From JALHSW01 sp963720675 (lineage in GTDB: Bacteria > Actinomycetota > Acidimicrobiia > IMCC26256 > PALSA-555): DNA of 64,000 nt. Where the stretch lies: the NCBI GenBank assembly GCA_963720675.1, contig CAVRGH010000003.1, forward strand, positions 124,001-188,000, given 5' to 3'. This document shows, one piece after another, positions 44,340-53,122 of this stretch. The notes below the pieces were generated by a model that was given only the letters and a program-made list of their open reading frames with translations, ran no database searches and was not told the DNA's origin. A program made the position numbers and the translations under genes. Within the stretch, counting starts at the first letter, position 1. Every line of letters begins with the position of its first letter.

Positions 44340-44903
44340 TCAGACCAGCCGGGTCGTGGGGACGTGGTCGAGCCGACCGGCTCGGAGCTCCTGCACCGCC
44401 GGGACCGGGTCGGGATCGCCGAACACCGCCGGATCGTCGTAGTCGGCCGGGCGACCGGTCGCGTCGACGACCCACCACGACGCCTCGAGCGCGATCCCGT
44501 TCGGGTCGGTGAAGTACACGGACCGGATGAAGCCGTGGTCGACGACCGGCGTGACCTCGGACCCGGCGGCGAGGAGGCGCTTGCGGAGCAGCTCGAGTGC
44601 GTGCTCGTCGGGGACGTCGAACGAGAGGTGGTCGAACTGCACCGCGAACTCGGCCGGCACTCCGGCCGGCTTCTCGAACGTCTCGGCGCCCTGGACCTCG
44701 AAGAACGCGATCGTGTTCCCCGGCGACGTCTCGAAGAAGTAGTGGCGCATCGGACCGGCCATCGTCGTCGCGACGAGCCGCATCCCGAGCACGCCGTCGT
44801 AGAACCGCACGGTTGCGTCCATGTCGGGCGTCACCATGGCGAGGTGGTTGACCCCTTGCCAGCGTGGGGCGGCAGGGAAGTCGGCTCGTGCATCCGATGC
44901 CAT
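44340..44903 (-). CDS. VOC-family (glyoxalase/bleomycin-resistance) protein
   Basis: A 187-residue vicinal-oxygen-chelate fold protein. 'VNHLAMVTPDMDATVRFYDGVLGMRLV' supplies the first metal His, and 'FDHLSFDVPDEHALELLRKRL' begins the second module with 'SVYFTDPNGIALEASWW' giving the Glu ligand. Start ATG 44903 has AAGGAG 6 nt upstream. It may be a dioxygenase or isomerase; substrate unknown. Same strand as the LLM gene 61 bp upstream, so possibly one transcript. Confidence 0.87.
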   Translation of the reverse strand: MASDARADFPAAPRWQGVNHLAMVTPDMDATVRFYDGVLGMRLVATTMAGPMRHYFFETSPGNTIAFFEVQGAETFEKPAGVPAEFAVQFDHLSFDVPDEHALELLRKRLLAAGSEVTPVVDHGFIRSVYFTDPNGIALEASWWVVDATGRPADYDDPAVFGDPDPVPAVQELRAGRLDHVPTTRLV

Positions 44904-44964
44904 GAGCATCTCCTTGGTGACGGGGTCGCCGGGGATCGGCTCCCAGGCTACCGGCACGGCGTCG

Positions 44965-45783
44965 TCAGGCTTCCGGCGGCCCCGCGTCGACGACGGCCCG
45001 GGTGGCGTCGAGCTCGTCGAACGGTGCGATCGACTGCAGCCACCACGTGACACCCGCCGCGGCGTAGGCGTCGAGCGCGTCGGGGACGGCAGCCGAGCTG
45101 GGGAGCGCGAAGTCGAACCCGGTCGTCGCCGTCCGGTGGCTGCGCACCGCAGCCGTGATCGCAGCCGCGTCGTCGGGGTCGACGGAGCCGACGGGCACGA
45201 TGCCGTCCCACCGGGCGGCCCGCCGCAGGGGCGCAGGGTGCGGGGCGGGGTTCGGCCACACCGCCGCGCACCAGACCGGGATGCGCGGCTGCTGCCGCGG
45301 CGTCGGAGTCTGGAGCACGTCGCGGGCGGTGAAGTGCTCGCCCTCGTACGTCACGCGCTCGCCGCGCCAGAGCGCCGTCACGAGGTCGAGCCCCTCGTCG
45401 AGCATGGCCGCACGGGTCCGGTTCTCCGTCGCCGGCTCGTCGAACGCGGTGAACTCGCCGTAGGCATCGGTCCCGATTCCGACACCGAAGACGGTGCGCC
45501 CGTCGGCAAGGCGATCGAGCGTCGTCGTCTCGCGCGCGACCTTCCAGGGCCGGCGGCGGGGCAGCGGGGTGATCATCGGACCGATGACGAGGCGCTCGGT
45601 CTGCACGGCGATCGCACCGAGCACGACCCACGGGTCGGCGGCGTCCGGGTCGCCTCGGTGCATCACGTGGTCCCAGACGAAGCACCCGTCCCAACCCGCG
45701 GCCTCGGCCTGTGCCGCCAGGTCGACCAGCACCCGGGGCTCCGCGAGCGCACCGAGCTGGGGGACGTGGAGACCGAAGCGCAC
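44965..45783 (-). CDS. LLM-class F420-dependent oxidoreductase
   Basis: A 272-residue luciferase-like protein. 'VRFGLHVPQLGALAEPRVLVDLAAQAEAAGWDGCFVWDHVMH', 'LVIGPMITPLPRRRPWKVARETTTLDRLADGRTVFGVGIGTDA' and 'QQPRIPVWCAAVWPNPAPHPAPLRRAARWDGIVPVG' fit the TIGR03619-like group. GTG 45783 is preferred; the frame upstream is antisense. Divergent from the putative oxygenase gene with 37 bp between. The VOC gene lies downstream. Substrate unknown. Confidence 0.88.
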   Translation of the reverse strand: MRFGLHVPQLGALAEPRVLVDLAAQAEAAGWDGCFVWDHVMHRGDPDAADPWVVLGAIAVQTERLVIGPMITPLPRRRPWKVARETTTLDRLADGRTVFGVGIGTDAYGEFTAFDEPATENRTRAAMLDEGLDLVTALWRGERVTYEGEHFTARDVLQTPTPRQQPRIPVWCAAVWPNPAPHPAPLRRAARWDGIVPVGSVDPDDAAAITAAVRSHRTATTGFDFALPSSAAVPDALDAYAAAGVTWWLQSIAPFDELDATRAVVDAGPPEA

Positions 45784-45820
45784 GGGCGCGGACCCTACTT
45801 CGCTCGGTACCGTTGGCGGC

Positions 45821-46825
45821 ATGGCCACGATGATCTGCGAGCAACCAGTTTGCATCGACCGCCTCTTCGACGACCCCGACGCGATGCGCGCGCTCGTGGC
45901 CGAGCACGCGCCGTACTGGCCGGTGATGCGCTACTTCGCGAACCCGGCCGAGGAAGCGGCGCAGAACGGCGGCAAGTCCGTCGGTGCCGGACGCGAGGCG
46001 GCGAAGCAGGCGAAAGCGATGCGGGTCATGCCGGTGTTCCGGGGCGACTGGGCATACGACACCCCGAAGGTCGCCGGCGCCGAAGCCGTCCTCTACGACG
46101 AGCAGCTCATCGACGCCGCGAAGCAGGTCTTCGGCGGCTCGGTCGTCGTGCCCCAGATCGTGTACATCAACCTCACGACGCCGATGCCCGCGCAACCGAC
46201 GGGCCACGTCGACATCCCCGCGTTCCGGGGCATCGACCGCACCGAGCACCCGACGTGGTTGCTGCAGATGATGGGCCAGTCGGGCTTGTTCGAGGACAAA
46301 CGGATCCGCATCGCGACGTCGGTCGCCTGGCTGTACCGCGGAGAGAACGGTGGCTTCAGCTACTGGCCAGACGGCCCCGACGGACCCCGCCGCCGGCACA
46401 GCAGCGCACTCGACAACACCGCGATCGTCGGTGACAACGACTTCATGTTCCACCAGGTCGAACGGGTCGGGAACCCCGACGATCCCTTGGCTCGGGGGCT
46501 CACGCTCGACTCACTGCTGCACCCCGCAGCCGACGACGCCGACCAGTGGGTCATCACCGACGACGGCGCGGAGCTCTACCGGCTGCCGTTCGAGCGGGTC
46601 CGCATCAGCGTGTCGTGGAAGGCCAAGGTGTTCCGCGACGTCGAGGAGCAGCGCATCGCCGACGAGCACCTCGATGACATCACGCTCGACCAGGTCGTCG
46701 ACCGCTTCGTGGCCGACCTCGCCGCCCGCGGCGTCGAGTGCCCTCGGCCCGTGGATCCGCACGCCGACGTCGACTTCGTCGCGACGCTCGCGGCGACCTA
46801 CCGCCGTACGCCCTCCGACTCCTGA
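45821..46825 (+). CDS. putative 2-oxoglutarate/Fe(II) oxygenase-like protein
   Basis: A 334-residue protein not placed in a named family. 'PTGHVDIPAFRGIDR' has a His-x-Asp, 'DNDFMFHQVERVGNP' a later His, and 'LPFERVRISVSWKAKVF' an Arg, which is the order of ligands in 2-oxoglutarate oxygenases with a cupin-like core. 'YWPVMRYFANPAEEAAQNGGKS' and 'SYWPDGPDGPRRRHSSALDNTAIVGDND' are well-defined blocks without known match. Good ATG after GGCGGC. A peptide or lipid hydroxylase role is a guess. Separate from TauD-type proteins. Confidence 0.7.
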   Translation: MATMICEQPVCIDRLFDDPDAMRALVAEHAPYWPVMRYFANPAEEAAQNGGKSVGAGREAAKQAKAMRVMPVFRGDWAYDTPKVAGAEAVLYDEQLIDAAKQVFGGSVVVPQIVYINLTTPMPAQPTGHVDIPAFRGIDRTEHPTWLLQMMGQSGLFEDKRIRIATSVAWLYRGENGGFSYWPDGPDGPRRRHSSALDNTAIVGDNDFMFHQVERVGNPDDPLARGLTLDSLLHPAADDADQWVITDDGAELYRLPFERVRISVSWKAKVFRDVEEQRIADEHLDDITLDQVVDRFVADLAARGVECPRPVDPHADVDFVATLAATYRRTPSDS

Positions 46826-46872
46826 GGACCGGCTCCCGACGACGCGGTGCCTGAGGACGGGCGATCGAGGAT

Positions 46873-47163
46873 CTAGACGGCGGTGGCGTTGCGCTGTCGG
46901 CGCGCCTGGGCGCTCCCCGCGTGCACGGAGAGGTCGGCGAGGAACGCGAAGACCACGATCACCCAGCCGAACCCGGTGACGCCCTTCACCGGTGCGTAGA
47001 CCAGCGCGAACGCGAGCGTGGTCCAGGGCAGGAACACGAAGCCGATCGCGGCCCACCACCACTTGTCGAACGCGATGGACATCCGATCGGTGAATGCCCA
47101 CAGGATGAACACCCCGAGTCGGGGCGAGATGGCCGAGGCAAGGACGAAGAGGCAACCGCACAT
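46873..47163 (-). CDS. small multi-pass membrane protein, 96 aa
   Basis: Three hydrophobic segments: 'CLFVLASAISPRLGVFILWAF', 'WWAAIGFVFLPWTTLAFALVYAPV' and 'FGWVIVVFAFLADLSV', joined by short polar turns, with a basic C-terminus. It resembles small integral-membrane proteins common in actinobacteria whose function is unknown. Same strand as the prenyltransferase 40 bp upstream, so possibly its downstream partner. Confidence 0.75.
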   Translation of the reverse strand: MCGCLFVLASAISPRLGVFILWAFTDRMSIAFDKWWWAAIGFVFLPWTTLAFALVYAPVKGVTGFGWVIVVFAFLADLSVHAGSAQARRQRNATAV

Positions 47164-47202
47164 GGTCGGGCAGCCTACGGCGTTCCGCCGGGGCGCGCTC
47201 GG

Positions 47203-48033
47203 TTACGCGAGCGAGCTTCCGTGCGCGAGGAACAGGATCACGCTCAGGCCCGCGACGCCGAGAGTGAGGTACCACGAAACCCGGCCGAGGTCGGCGGCCC
47301 CGGTCACGACGACGCCCAGCACCGCGATGAGCGCGGCCGCGAGCAGGATCAGGTCGCCGGCATCCGGGGGCCCGGGGGGACCGAACGTGAGCACGACGAC
47401 GGCACTGCCGAGCAGCAGCGCCGCGAGCACCAGCGACACTCGCGGGCCGCAGCGGTGGGGCAGGCCGCGGATCCCGACCCGGGCGTCGTCGGCCAGGTCG
47501 GGCAGCGTGTTCACGAAGTGGGCGCCGCCGCCGAGCAGCGCCGCCGCGGTCACCGCCCACCACGGTGGGAGCGGGTGGCCCGGGAGCCCGAGCGTCACGA
47601 ACACGGGGAGAGCACCGAACGCGACGACGTACGGCACGACGCTCCACGGGGTGTTCTTGAGCCCGGCGTTGTACGCCCACGCGAGGGCGACCGCCCCGAG
47701 GTGCACGAGCGCCGCCCGCCAGCCCGAGAGGAACGAGAGCGGGACGCAGGCCGCGGCGGCGACGAGGGCCGCGACCCCGACCGTGCGCGCCGTCACCGTC
47801 CCCGCGACGATCGGCTTGTCGACGCGGTCGGTCCGCCGGTCGCGCTCCCGGTCGAGGTAGTCGTTGCTCCACCCGACCGAGAGCTGGCCCGCGAGCACGG
47901 CGAACAAGACTGCGAGCGTCCCGCCGACGCCGCGTCCGACGGCGATCGCCAGTGCGGTCGCGATCGCGGTGACCGCGACCGTCGGCGGGAAGTGGCTCGC
48001 CCGGGCGAGCGCGACGACGGGCGGCCGATCCAT
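47203..48033 (-). CDS. UbiA-family prenyltransferase
   Basis: A membrane prenyltransferase with seven to nine helices. The first Asp-rich motif is 'NDYLDRERD' (N-D-x-x-D-x-x-x-D), the second is 'DLADDARVG', and 'KNTPWSVVPYVVAFGALPVF' is a typical loop. These enzymes attach isoprenoid chains to quinones, aromatic rings or lipids; the exact acceptor is unknown, but menaquinone or archaetidyl-like lipids are candidates. ATG 48033 was chosen before 'DRPPVVALARASHFPPT'. Divergent from the reductase gene. Confidence 0.88.
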   Translation of the reverse strand: MDRPPVVALARASHFPPTVAVTAIATALAIAVGRGVGGTLAVLFAVLAGQLSVGWSNDYLDRERDRRTDRVDKPIVAGTVTARTVGVAALVAAAACVPLSFLSGWRAALVHLGAVALAWAYNAGLKNTPWSVVPYVVAFGALPVFVTLGLPGHPLPPWWAVTAAALLGGGAHFVNTLPDLADDARVGIRGLPHRCGPRVSLVLAALLLGSAVVVLTFGPPGPPDAGDLILLAAALIAVLGVVVTGAADLGRVSWYLTLGVAGLSVILFLAHGSSLA

Positions 48034-48149
48034 GCCAGGAGTCTGACCCCCTCGATCGGCGTCGTCGCCGTTCTTGGCCGGCTGAGCGTTGCCGGACAAC
48101 CACCAACGTGCCGAGAAGCCGGTCCTCGCCGGGATCTACGCTCCTGGCC

Positions 48150-49364
48150 ATGCGCATCCTCGTCATCGGGGCCGGCGGGGTCGGCTCGGCCATCGCTTCG
48201 ATCGCCGCCCGTCGCGACTTCTTCGCCGCCCTCGTGGTCGCCGATCTCGACGCCGACCGCGCCCGCCGGGCGGTCCAGCACGCCGCGGGCGACGATCGGC
48301 TGCGCGCCGCCGCCGTCGACGCGTCGAGCACCGTGGACCTCGTCGCCCTGGCCCGAGCCGAGCAGGCTGACGTGATCGTCAATGCGTGCGACCCCCGGTT
48401 CAACCCACCGATCTTCGACGCCGCGGCCGAGGTCGGTTGCACCTACCTCGACATGGCGATGCACCTCTCGCACCCGCACCCCGAGCACCCCTACACGGAG
48501 ACGGGCGAGAAGCTCGGCGACGCGCAGTTCGCAGTCGCCGACGAGTGGGCCGCTCGCGGGCAGCTCGCGCTGGTGGGGATCGGCGTCGAGCCCGGGGTGT
48601 CCGACGTGTTCGCCCGCTACGCGGCGGACCACCTCTTCTCGTCGGTCGAGGAGGTCGGGGTGCGTGACGGGGCCAACCTCGTCGTCGACGGCTACGACTT
48701 CGCGCCCACGTTCTCGATCTGGACGACGATCGAGGAGTGCCTCAACCCGCCGGTGATCTGGGAGCGAGACCGCGGCTGGTTCACCACCGAACCGTTCTCC
48801 GAGCCCGAGGTCTTCGACTTCCCCGATGGCATCGGCCCGGTCGAGTGCGTCAACGTCGAGCACGAAGAGGTGCTCCTCGTCCCCCGCTGGGTCGACTGCT
48901 CACGCGTCACCTTCAAGTACGGACTCGGCGAGGAGTTCATCGACGTCCTCCGTACGCTGCACAAGCTCGGGCTCGACCGAACCGACGAGGTCATGGTGCG
49001 TGGCCATGGCGTCGCGCCGCGCGACGTCGTCGCGGCGGCGCTCCCGAACCCGGCCGAGCTCGGTGATCGCATGCACGGCAAGACCTGTGCCGGGACCTGG
49101 GTGCGCGGCACCGGCACCGACGGGAAGCCGCGCTCGACCTACCTGTACCACGTGGTCGACAACGACGAGACGATGGCGAAGCACGGCCACCAGGCCGTGG
49201 TGTTCCAGACCGCGCTCAACCCCGTCGTCGCGCTCGAGCTGCTCGCGACCGGGGTGTGGAGCGGGGTCGGGGTCCTCGGGCCCGAGGCGTTCGACGCGGT
49301 GCCGTTCCTCGACCTGCTCAACGACTACGGCAGCCCGTGGGGCATGCAGGAGCTCGCAGTCTGA
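48150..49364 (+). CDS. saccharopine-dehydrogenase family protein
   Basis: A 404-residue NAD(P)-dependent enzyme. The Rossmann start 'MRILVIGAGGVGSAIASIAARR' has the G-x-G-x-x-G motif. 'DVIVNACDPRFNPPIFDAAAEVGCTYLDMA' and 'LVGIGVEPGVSDVFARYAADHL' match carboxynorspermidine synthase and saccharopine-dehydrogenase-like proteins. 'VCNVEHEEVLLVPRW'-like and 'ALNPVVALELLATGVWSGVGVLGPEAFD' at the end fit. Carboxynorspermidine dehydrogenase is one possible role (polyamine synthesis); unproven. ATG 48150. Confidence 0.85.
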   Translation: MRILVIGAGGVGSAIASIAARRDFFAALVVADLDADRARRAVQHAAGDDRLRAAAVDASSTVDLVALARAEQADVIVNACDPRFNPPIFDAAAEVGCTYLDMAMHLSHPHPEHPYTETGEKLGDAQFAVADEWAARGQLALVGIGVEPGVSDVFARYAADHLFSSVEEVGVRDGANLVVDGYDFAPTFSIWTTIEECLNPPVIWERDRGWFTTEPFSEPEVFDFPDGIGPVECVNVEHEEVLLVPRWVDCSRVTFKYGLGEEFIDVLRTLHKLGLDRTDEVMVRGHGVAPRDVVAAALPNPAELGDRMHGKTCAGTWVRGTGTDGKPRSTYLYHVVDNDETMAKHGHQAVVFQTALNPVVALELLATGVWSGVGVLGPEAFDAVPFLDLLNDYGSPWGMQELAV

Positions 49365-49441
49365 AGGTCCTCGGCCGGTGGCAGGCGCAGCCACCTCGGA
49401 GGTCGTTCCACCTGTCGACGCGTGAGGCTCGAGGGTGAGTG

Positions 49442-51301
49442 TCAGCCGTTGGCGCCGCGGCGGTACCGGCGCACCGCGAGGGTCGTGAACGTCACGGTGA
49501 TGATCACCCACCACAGCGCGAAGTGCCACAGCGCGGTGGAGAGGTGGATCTCGCTCACGGCGTAGAGCGCCTTGTCGCCGAGCGCGAACCCGCGCGCACA
49601 GTCGATCGCCGAGGTGACGGGGTTGATCTTGGCCAGTGGCTGCATCCACTCCGGCAGACGGGAGATCGGCGCGAACGCGGAGCTCGTGAACACGAGCGGG
49701 AAGACCGGGATGAAGAGCGCGGGCTGCACCGCCTCCGGATCGCCGACGCGCAGTCCGACGTACCCCGAGAACGCAGTCAGCGCGATCCCGAACAGGATCA
49801 CGACGATGATCATCCCGATTGCGCCGAGCACACCGTTGAGGAACACGAAGCCGATGATGAGCGATGCCACCACGAGCATCAGCACCTGGATGCCGAGGCG
49901 GAGGCTGTCGCTCAGGGTCCGCCCCACGAGGAACGCGGACCGGGCGATCGGCATGGCGCGGAACCGGTCGATCATCCCCGACTCGAGGTCGTACGCGATG
50001 CCGACGCCCGAACCCATCGCCGCGAACGCGATCGACTGCACCAGGATCGCCGGGACGATGAACTCCCGGTAGCCGATCCCGGCGCCGATGTTCGCGACCG
50101 CGGTGAAGACGTACGCGAACAGGATCAGCTGCATCAGTGGCTGGATCGTGGAGAACACGATGAGCCCCGTGTTGCGCATGACCCGTCGGAGGTTGCGTTG
50201 GGCCAGCAGCCAGATGTCGGCGAGCACCCGCTGGGGCGGCAGCGCGGCGCGTGCCTCGGGCGTCTCGAGGTCGAGCGGTCGTGCGAGCGTGGCCATCAGG
50301 CTGCGGCCTCGCCGTCGGCTGGTCTTGCGCTCGGGAGCATCGGGCCGCGGGTCGTCGGCGAGGTGCCCGGTGAGGCTCAGGAACACGTCGTCGAGCGATG
50401 GGCGGCGGAGCCCGAGGTCCTCGACCACGATCCCCTCGGCATCGACCGCGCGCACGACGTCGACCAGCGCCGCGGCGCCCTGGACGACCGGCACCTGGAC
50501 GGTACCGAGGTGCTCGTCGACGACGACGTCGCTCGGCGCCACGGCGAACGTGCGGGCCAGGAGTGCGGCGGCCTTCGCGGTCGCGCTGCGGTCACGGACG
50601 GCGAGGTGCACGACGTCGCCGCCCACGCGCGCCTTCAGCTCGTCCGCAGTGCCCTCGGCGATGATCCGCCCGCCGTCGATCACGCTGATGCGGTCGGCGA
50701 GGTGGTCGGCCTCCTCCATGTACTGCGTGGTGAGCACGACCGTGGTCCCGTAGCCCCGGAGCTCGGCGATGATGTCCCACAGCGCGAGCCGACTCCGGGG
50801 GTCGAGCCCGGTGGTGGGCTCGTCGAGGAACAGCACGGCAGGAGCGACCATCAGGCTCGCCGCGAGGTCGAGGCGCCGGCGCATGCCACCCGAGTAGGTG
50901 CGGAGCAGGCGGTCGGCAGCATCCGTGAGATCGAACGTCTCGAGCATGTCGACCGACCGTTGCCGCGCGACGGGTTTCGTCATCCGGCCGAGCCGGCCGA
51001 CGAGCTCGAGGTTCTCGCGCCCGGTGAGGTCCTCGTCGACCGCGGAGTACTGGCCGGTGAGCCCGATGACGGCCCGCACGAGCTGGGGCTGGGACGCGAC
51101 GTCGTAGCCGGCGACCGTCGCACGCCCACCATCCGGGCGCAGCAGCGTCGTGAGCACGTTGATGGTCGTCGTCTTGCCCGCACCGTTCGGCCCGAGCAAG
51201 CCGACGATGGTGCCCTCCTCGGCGACGAAGTCGACGCCCTGGAGCGCGCGGAAGTCGCCGAATCGCTTCTCGAGTGCTTCGACGACGACTCCGGGGGCCA
51301 C
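49442..51301 (-). CDS. ABC exporter, ATPase and permease in one open frame (probably two genes)
   Basis: A 619-residue frame. Residues 1-335 are a DrrA-type ATPase: 'GLLGPNGAGKTTTINVLTTL', 'TYSGGMRRRLDLAASL', 'AVLFLDEPTTGLD' and the same 'RRPSLDDVFLSLTG' end as the 10952 ATPase. Residues from about 336 ('MATLARP') are a DrrB-type permease with six helices, 'DLESGMIDRFRAMPIARSAFLVGRT' and 'FTSSAFAP'. At the joint, another frame gives a Pro/Ala-rich tail ending in TGA that overlaps the permease ATG (TGATG), as in the other exporter, so a one-base error probably fused two genes. Substrate unknown. Confidence 0.87.
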   Translation of the reverse strand: MAPGVVVEALEKRFGDFRALQGVDFVAEEGTIVGLLGPNGAGKTTTINVLTTLLRPDGGRATVAGYDVASQPQLVRAVIGLTGQYSAVDEDLTGRENLELVGRLGRMTKPVARQRSVDMLETFDLTDAADRLLRTYSGGMRRRLDLAASLMVAPAVLFLDEPTTGLDPRSRLALWDIIAELRGYGTTVVLTTQYMEEADHLADRISVIDGGRIIAEGTADELKARVGGDVVHLAVRDRSATAKAAALLARTFAVAPSDVVVDEHLGTVQVPVVQGAAALVDVVRAVDAEGIVVEDLGLRRPSLDDVFLSLTGHLADDPRPDAPERKTSRRRGRSLMATLARPLDLETPEARAALPPQRVLADIWLLAQRNLRRVMRNTGLIVFSTIQPLMQLILFAYVFTAVANIGAGIGYREFIVPAILVQSIAFAAMGSGVGIAYDLESGMIDRFRAMPIARSAFLVGRTLSDSLRLGIQVLMLVVASLIIGFVFLNGVLGAIGMIIVVILFGIALTAFSGYVGLRVGDPEAVQPALFIPVFPLVFTSSAFAPISRLPEWMQPLAKINPVTSAIDCARGFALGDKALYAVSEIHLSTALWHFALWWVIITVTFTTLAVRRYRRGANG

Positions 51302-51342
51302 GGACCGAACCTATCGTCCAGCTGGCTCGCTCCGGAAAACGG

Positions 51343-51990
51343 TTACGTCGACGGCGTATCGACTCGATCGACCGTGAGCAAACGCGCGGTGCGGATCGGT
51401 TCGTCGGGCGGTGAGCCGACGGTCGGATCGTCCGAGGCGAAGTGCTCGACGAACTCGTCCTTGTGGAGCATGAACTGGTGGTCCGCGAGGTATGCCTTCG
51501 CGTTGCCGCGTCCGAACAGCTCGGCGCGCCGGTCGATCATCTCGACGTCTTCCTTGTCCTTCTCCTCCTTCAAGGCGCGCATCTTGTTCTCGATGAGGTG
51601 CCGGAAGGGATAGAGGAAGAAGGGCATGCGCAGCTCGACCGTGAGGTCGCTGATCGTCCGCTCTCCGGTCTCGTCGGGGTAGTAGCGGAGATCGGTGCGC
51701 GTCTTCACGAGGTGGTGGACGCTCGGCTTCCACCACGGATCGGATTTGATGTCGTAGTTGAGGAACCGCGCGGGAGCGACGTACTCGCAGGTGCAGATCT
51801 GTGCGACGCGACGACCGCGGAACAGCCAGGTCTGGCGGATCACGATCTTGTCGTCGACGTGGCTGATGACCTCGTACTCCGGTGAGTACTTGTTGTGCAG
51901 GAAGATGTAGTGCTCCGCGTCGAGATAGGCCGCGACCGCGCAGGCGACGTTGGTGTCGAGCTCGTAGGCGTGCGTGAAGACGTGCTTCAT
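51343..51990 (-). CDS. START/SRPBCC-like protein paired with Rieske ferredoxin
   Basis: A 215-residue soluble protein. The start 'MKHVFTHAYELDTNVACAVAAYLDAEHYIFLHNKYSPEYEVISHVDDKIVIRQTWLFRGRR' has alternating beta strands and a long helix typical of helix-grip ligand-binding folds; 'SDLTVELRMPFFLYPFRHLIENKMRALKEEKDKEDVEMIDRR' forms a long C-terminal helix. No enzyme motif is visible. ATGA overlap with the Rieske gene shows they are made together, like a split Rieske oxygenase chain, but no mononuclear-iron site was identified. Ends in a TCG-flanked gap before the ABC gene. Confidence 0.65.
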   Translation of the reverse strand: MKHVFTHAYELDTNVACAVAAYLDAEHYIFLHNKYSPEYEVISHVDDKIVIRQTWLFRGRRVAQICTCEYVAPARFLNYDIKSDPWWKPSVHHLVKTRTDLRYYPDETGERTISDLTVELRMPFFLYPFRHLIENKMRALKEEKDKEDVEMIDRRAELFGRGNAKAYLADHQFMLHKDEFVEHFASDDPTVGSPPDEPIRTARLLTVDRVDTPST

Positions 51991-52358
51991 TCGGCGCCGA
52001 AATGGATCGTGCCGGCCTCGACCCGGAAGGCCAGCTGCTTGAGGTGGTACGGGGGCACGCGATCGGGATCGAAGTGCCGGCTGGGCTCTCGGAGCTTGGC
52101 CATGATCTCCACGTTCGGGTTCTCGACGAACTGTCCGTCGGAGGCATCGAAGGCATACCCGTGCCAATGGCACCGGAGCGTGCCCGCATCAGCGCAGTAG
52201 GTCGCCTCACTCATATCGGCACCCATGTGGGGGCAGACCTCGCCGAAGACGGTGATGTCGTCGCCCCGCCTGATGACGAGCGCCTTCCGACCCGATGTCA
52301 GCACCTTGACGTTGAGCACGCCCTCGCGCACGTCGTCGAGCGACATCGAATCCGACAC
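51987..52358 (-). CDS. Rieske [2Fe-2S] protein
   Basis: A 123-residue stand-alone Rieske domain. Cluster ligands are visible in 'VCPHMGADMS' (C42, H44) and 'LRCHWHGYAFD' (C63, H66), the C-x-H...C-x-x-H set. 'GRKALVIRRGDDITVFGE' is the usual preceding strand. It should pass electrons from a reductase to an oxygenase or quinone-linked partner. GTG start; its stop overlaps the START-like gene. A DUF1345 gene follows upstream in the same direction. Confidence 0.9.
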   Translation of the reverse strand: MSDSMSLDDVREGVLNVKVLTSGRKALVIRRGDDITVFGEVCPHMGADMSEATYCADAGTLRCHWHGYAFDASDGQFVENPNVEIMAKLREPSRHFDPDRVPPYHLKQLAFRVEAGTIHFGAE

Positions 52359-52388
52359 GCGAAGAGGGTAGCGCCCGGCTCCGGACGC

Positions 52389-53054
52389 TCAGGATTGGAG
52401 CAGCGCTGCGGCGATGTTCACGGTCAGCGCCAGGATCACGGCGCCGAAGAGGTAGGCGAGCAGCGCGTGGCGGATCACGGACCGTCGAATGGTTCGCGCC
52501 TGCACGTCGGTGTCCGAGACCTGGAACGTCATCCCGACGGTGAAGGCCACGTAGATGAAGTCCTGGTAGTCGGGGGGCGCGGGGTTCTTGAAGTCGATCC
52601 CCCCGACCGGCTCCGTGTAGTACTCGTGCGCGTACCGGAGTGCGAAGACGCTGTGTACGACGGCCCATGAGAGCACCACCGTCAGTGCTGCGACCGACGT
52701 GAGCAGCGCCTTCTTGACGTCGGAGCTGCCACTTGCCTTCGCGAGCTCGAACGCGACTCCGAACAGGCTCGCAATGCACGCGATGAGCAGGAGCACGTGG
52801 GCGGAGACGGTGCTGTCGTCCTCGCGCGTCGCGAACTCCCGGGTGGCGTCCGCCTCGAACGCGCCGATGGTGCCCCACACCCACACGAGGAACGCACCCG
52901 CGGTGACGATCCAGGCGACGAGGACCGCGGACTCCCACGGGACGAACCAGGCGCTGATCCCGCCGGCACCGGCACCGATCACCGCGACGATGAGGAGCCG
53001 ACGGCGGGCCGAGACGCTGAGGAGGAGCGTCTCGACCTTCGCACCCAACCGCAC
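52389..53054 (-). CDS. DUF1345 membrane protein
   Basis: A 221-residue protein with about five membrane helices. 'LLIVAVIGAGAGGISAWFVPWESAVLVAWIVTAGAFLVWVW' and 'VVHSVFALRYAHEYYTEP', followed by 'PDYQDFIYVAFTVGMTFQVSDTDV', are the DUF1345 signature, including the conserved D-F-I-Y-V-A-F-T and D-T-D-V. Function unknown. GTG start at 53054, divergent from the methyltransferase with a short repetitive stretch between. Same strand as the Rieske gene. Confidence 0.85.
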   Translation of the reverse strand: MRLGAKVETLLLSVSARRRLLIVAVIGAGAGGISAWFVPWESAVLVAWIVTAGAFLVWVWGTIGAFEADATREFATREDDSTVSAHVLLLIACIASLFGVAFELAKASGSSDVKKALLTSVAALTVVLSWAVVHSVFALRYAHEYYTEPVGGIDFKNPAPPDYQDFIYVAFTVGMTFQVSDTDVQARTIRRSVIRHALLAYLFGAVILALTVNIAAALLQS

Positions 53055-53074
53055 ACCCGCGAGGCTAGGCCCGA

Positions 53075-53122
53075 CCGGATGCCTGTCAGGATGCCCGGGA
53101 GGATGCCTGAGAGGATGAGTCG
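53075..53122 (+). repeat. four tandem 12-bp units upstream of and into a methyltransferase start
   Basis: Units of pattern NNGGATGCCYGN at 53075-53086, 53087-53098, 53099-53110 and, degenerate, 53111-53122. Each unit carries an in-frame ATG (53079, 53091, 53103, 53115) preceded by GG, in the 60-bp gap between divergent genes. It would translate as R-M-P-x repeats. Confidence 0.7.
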
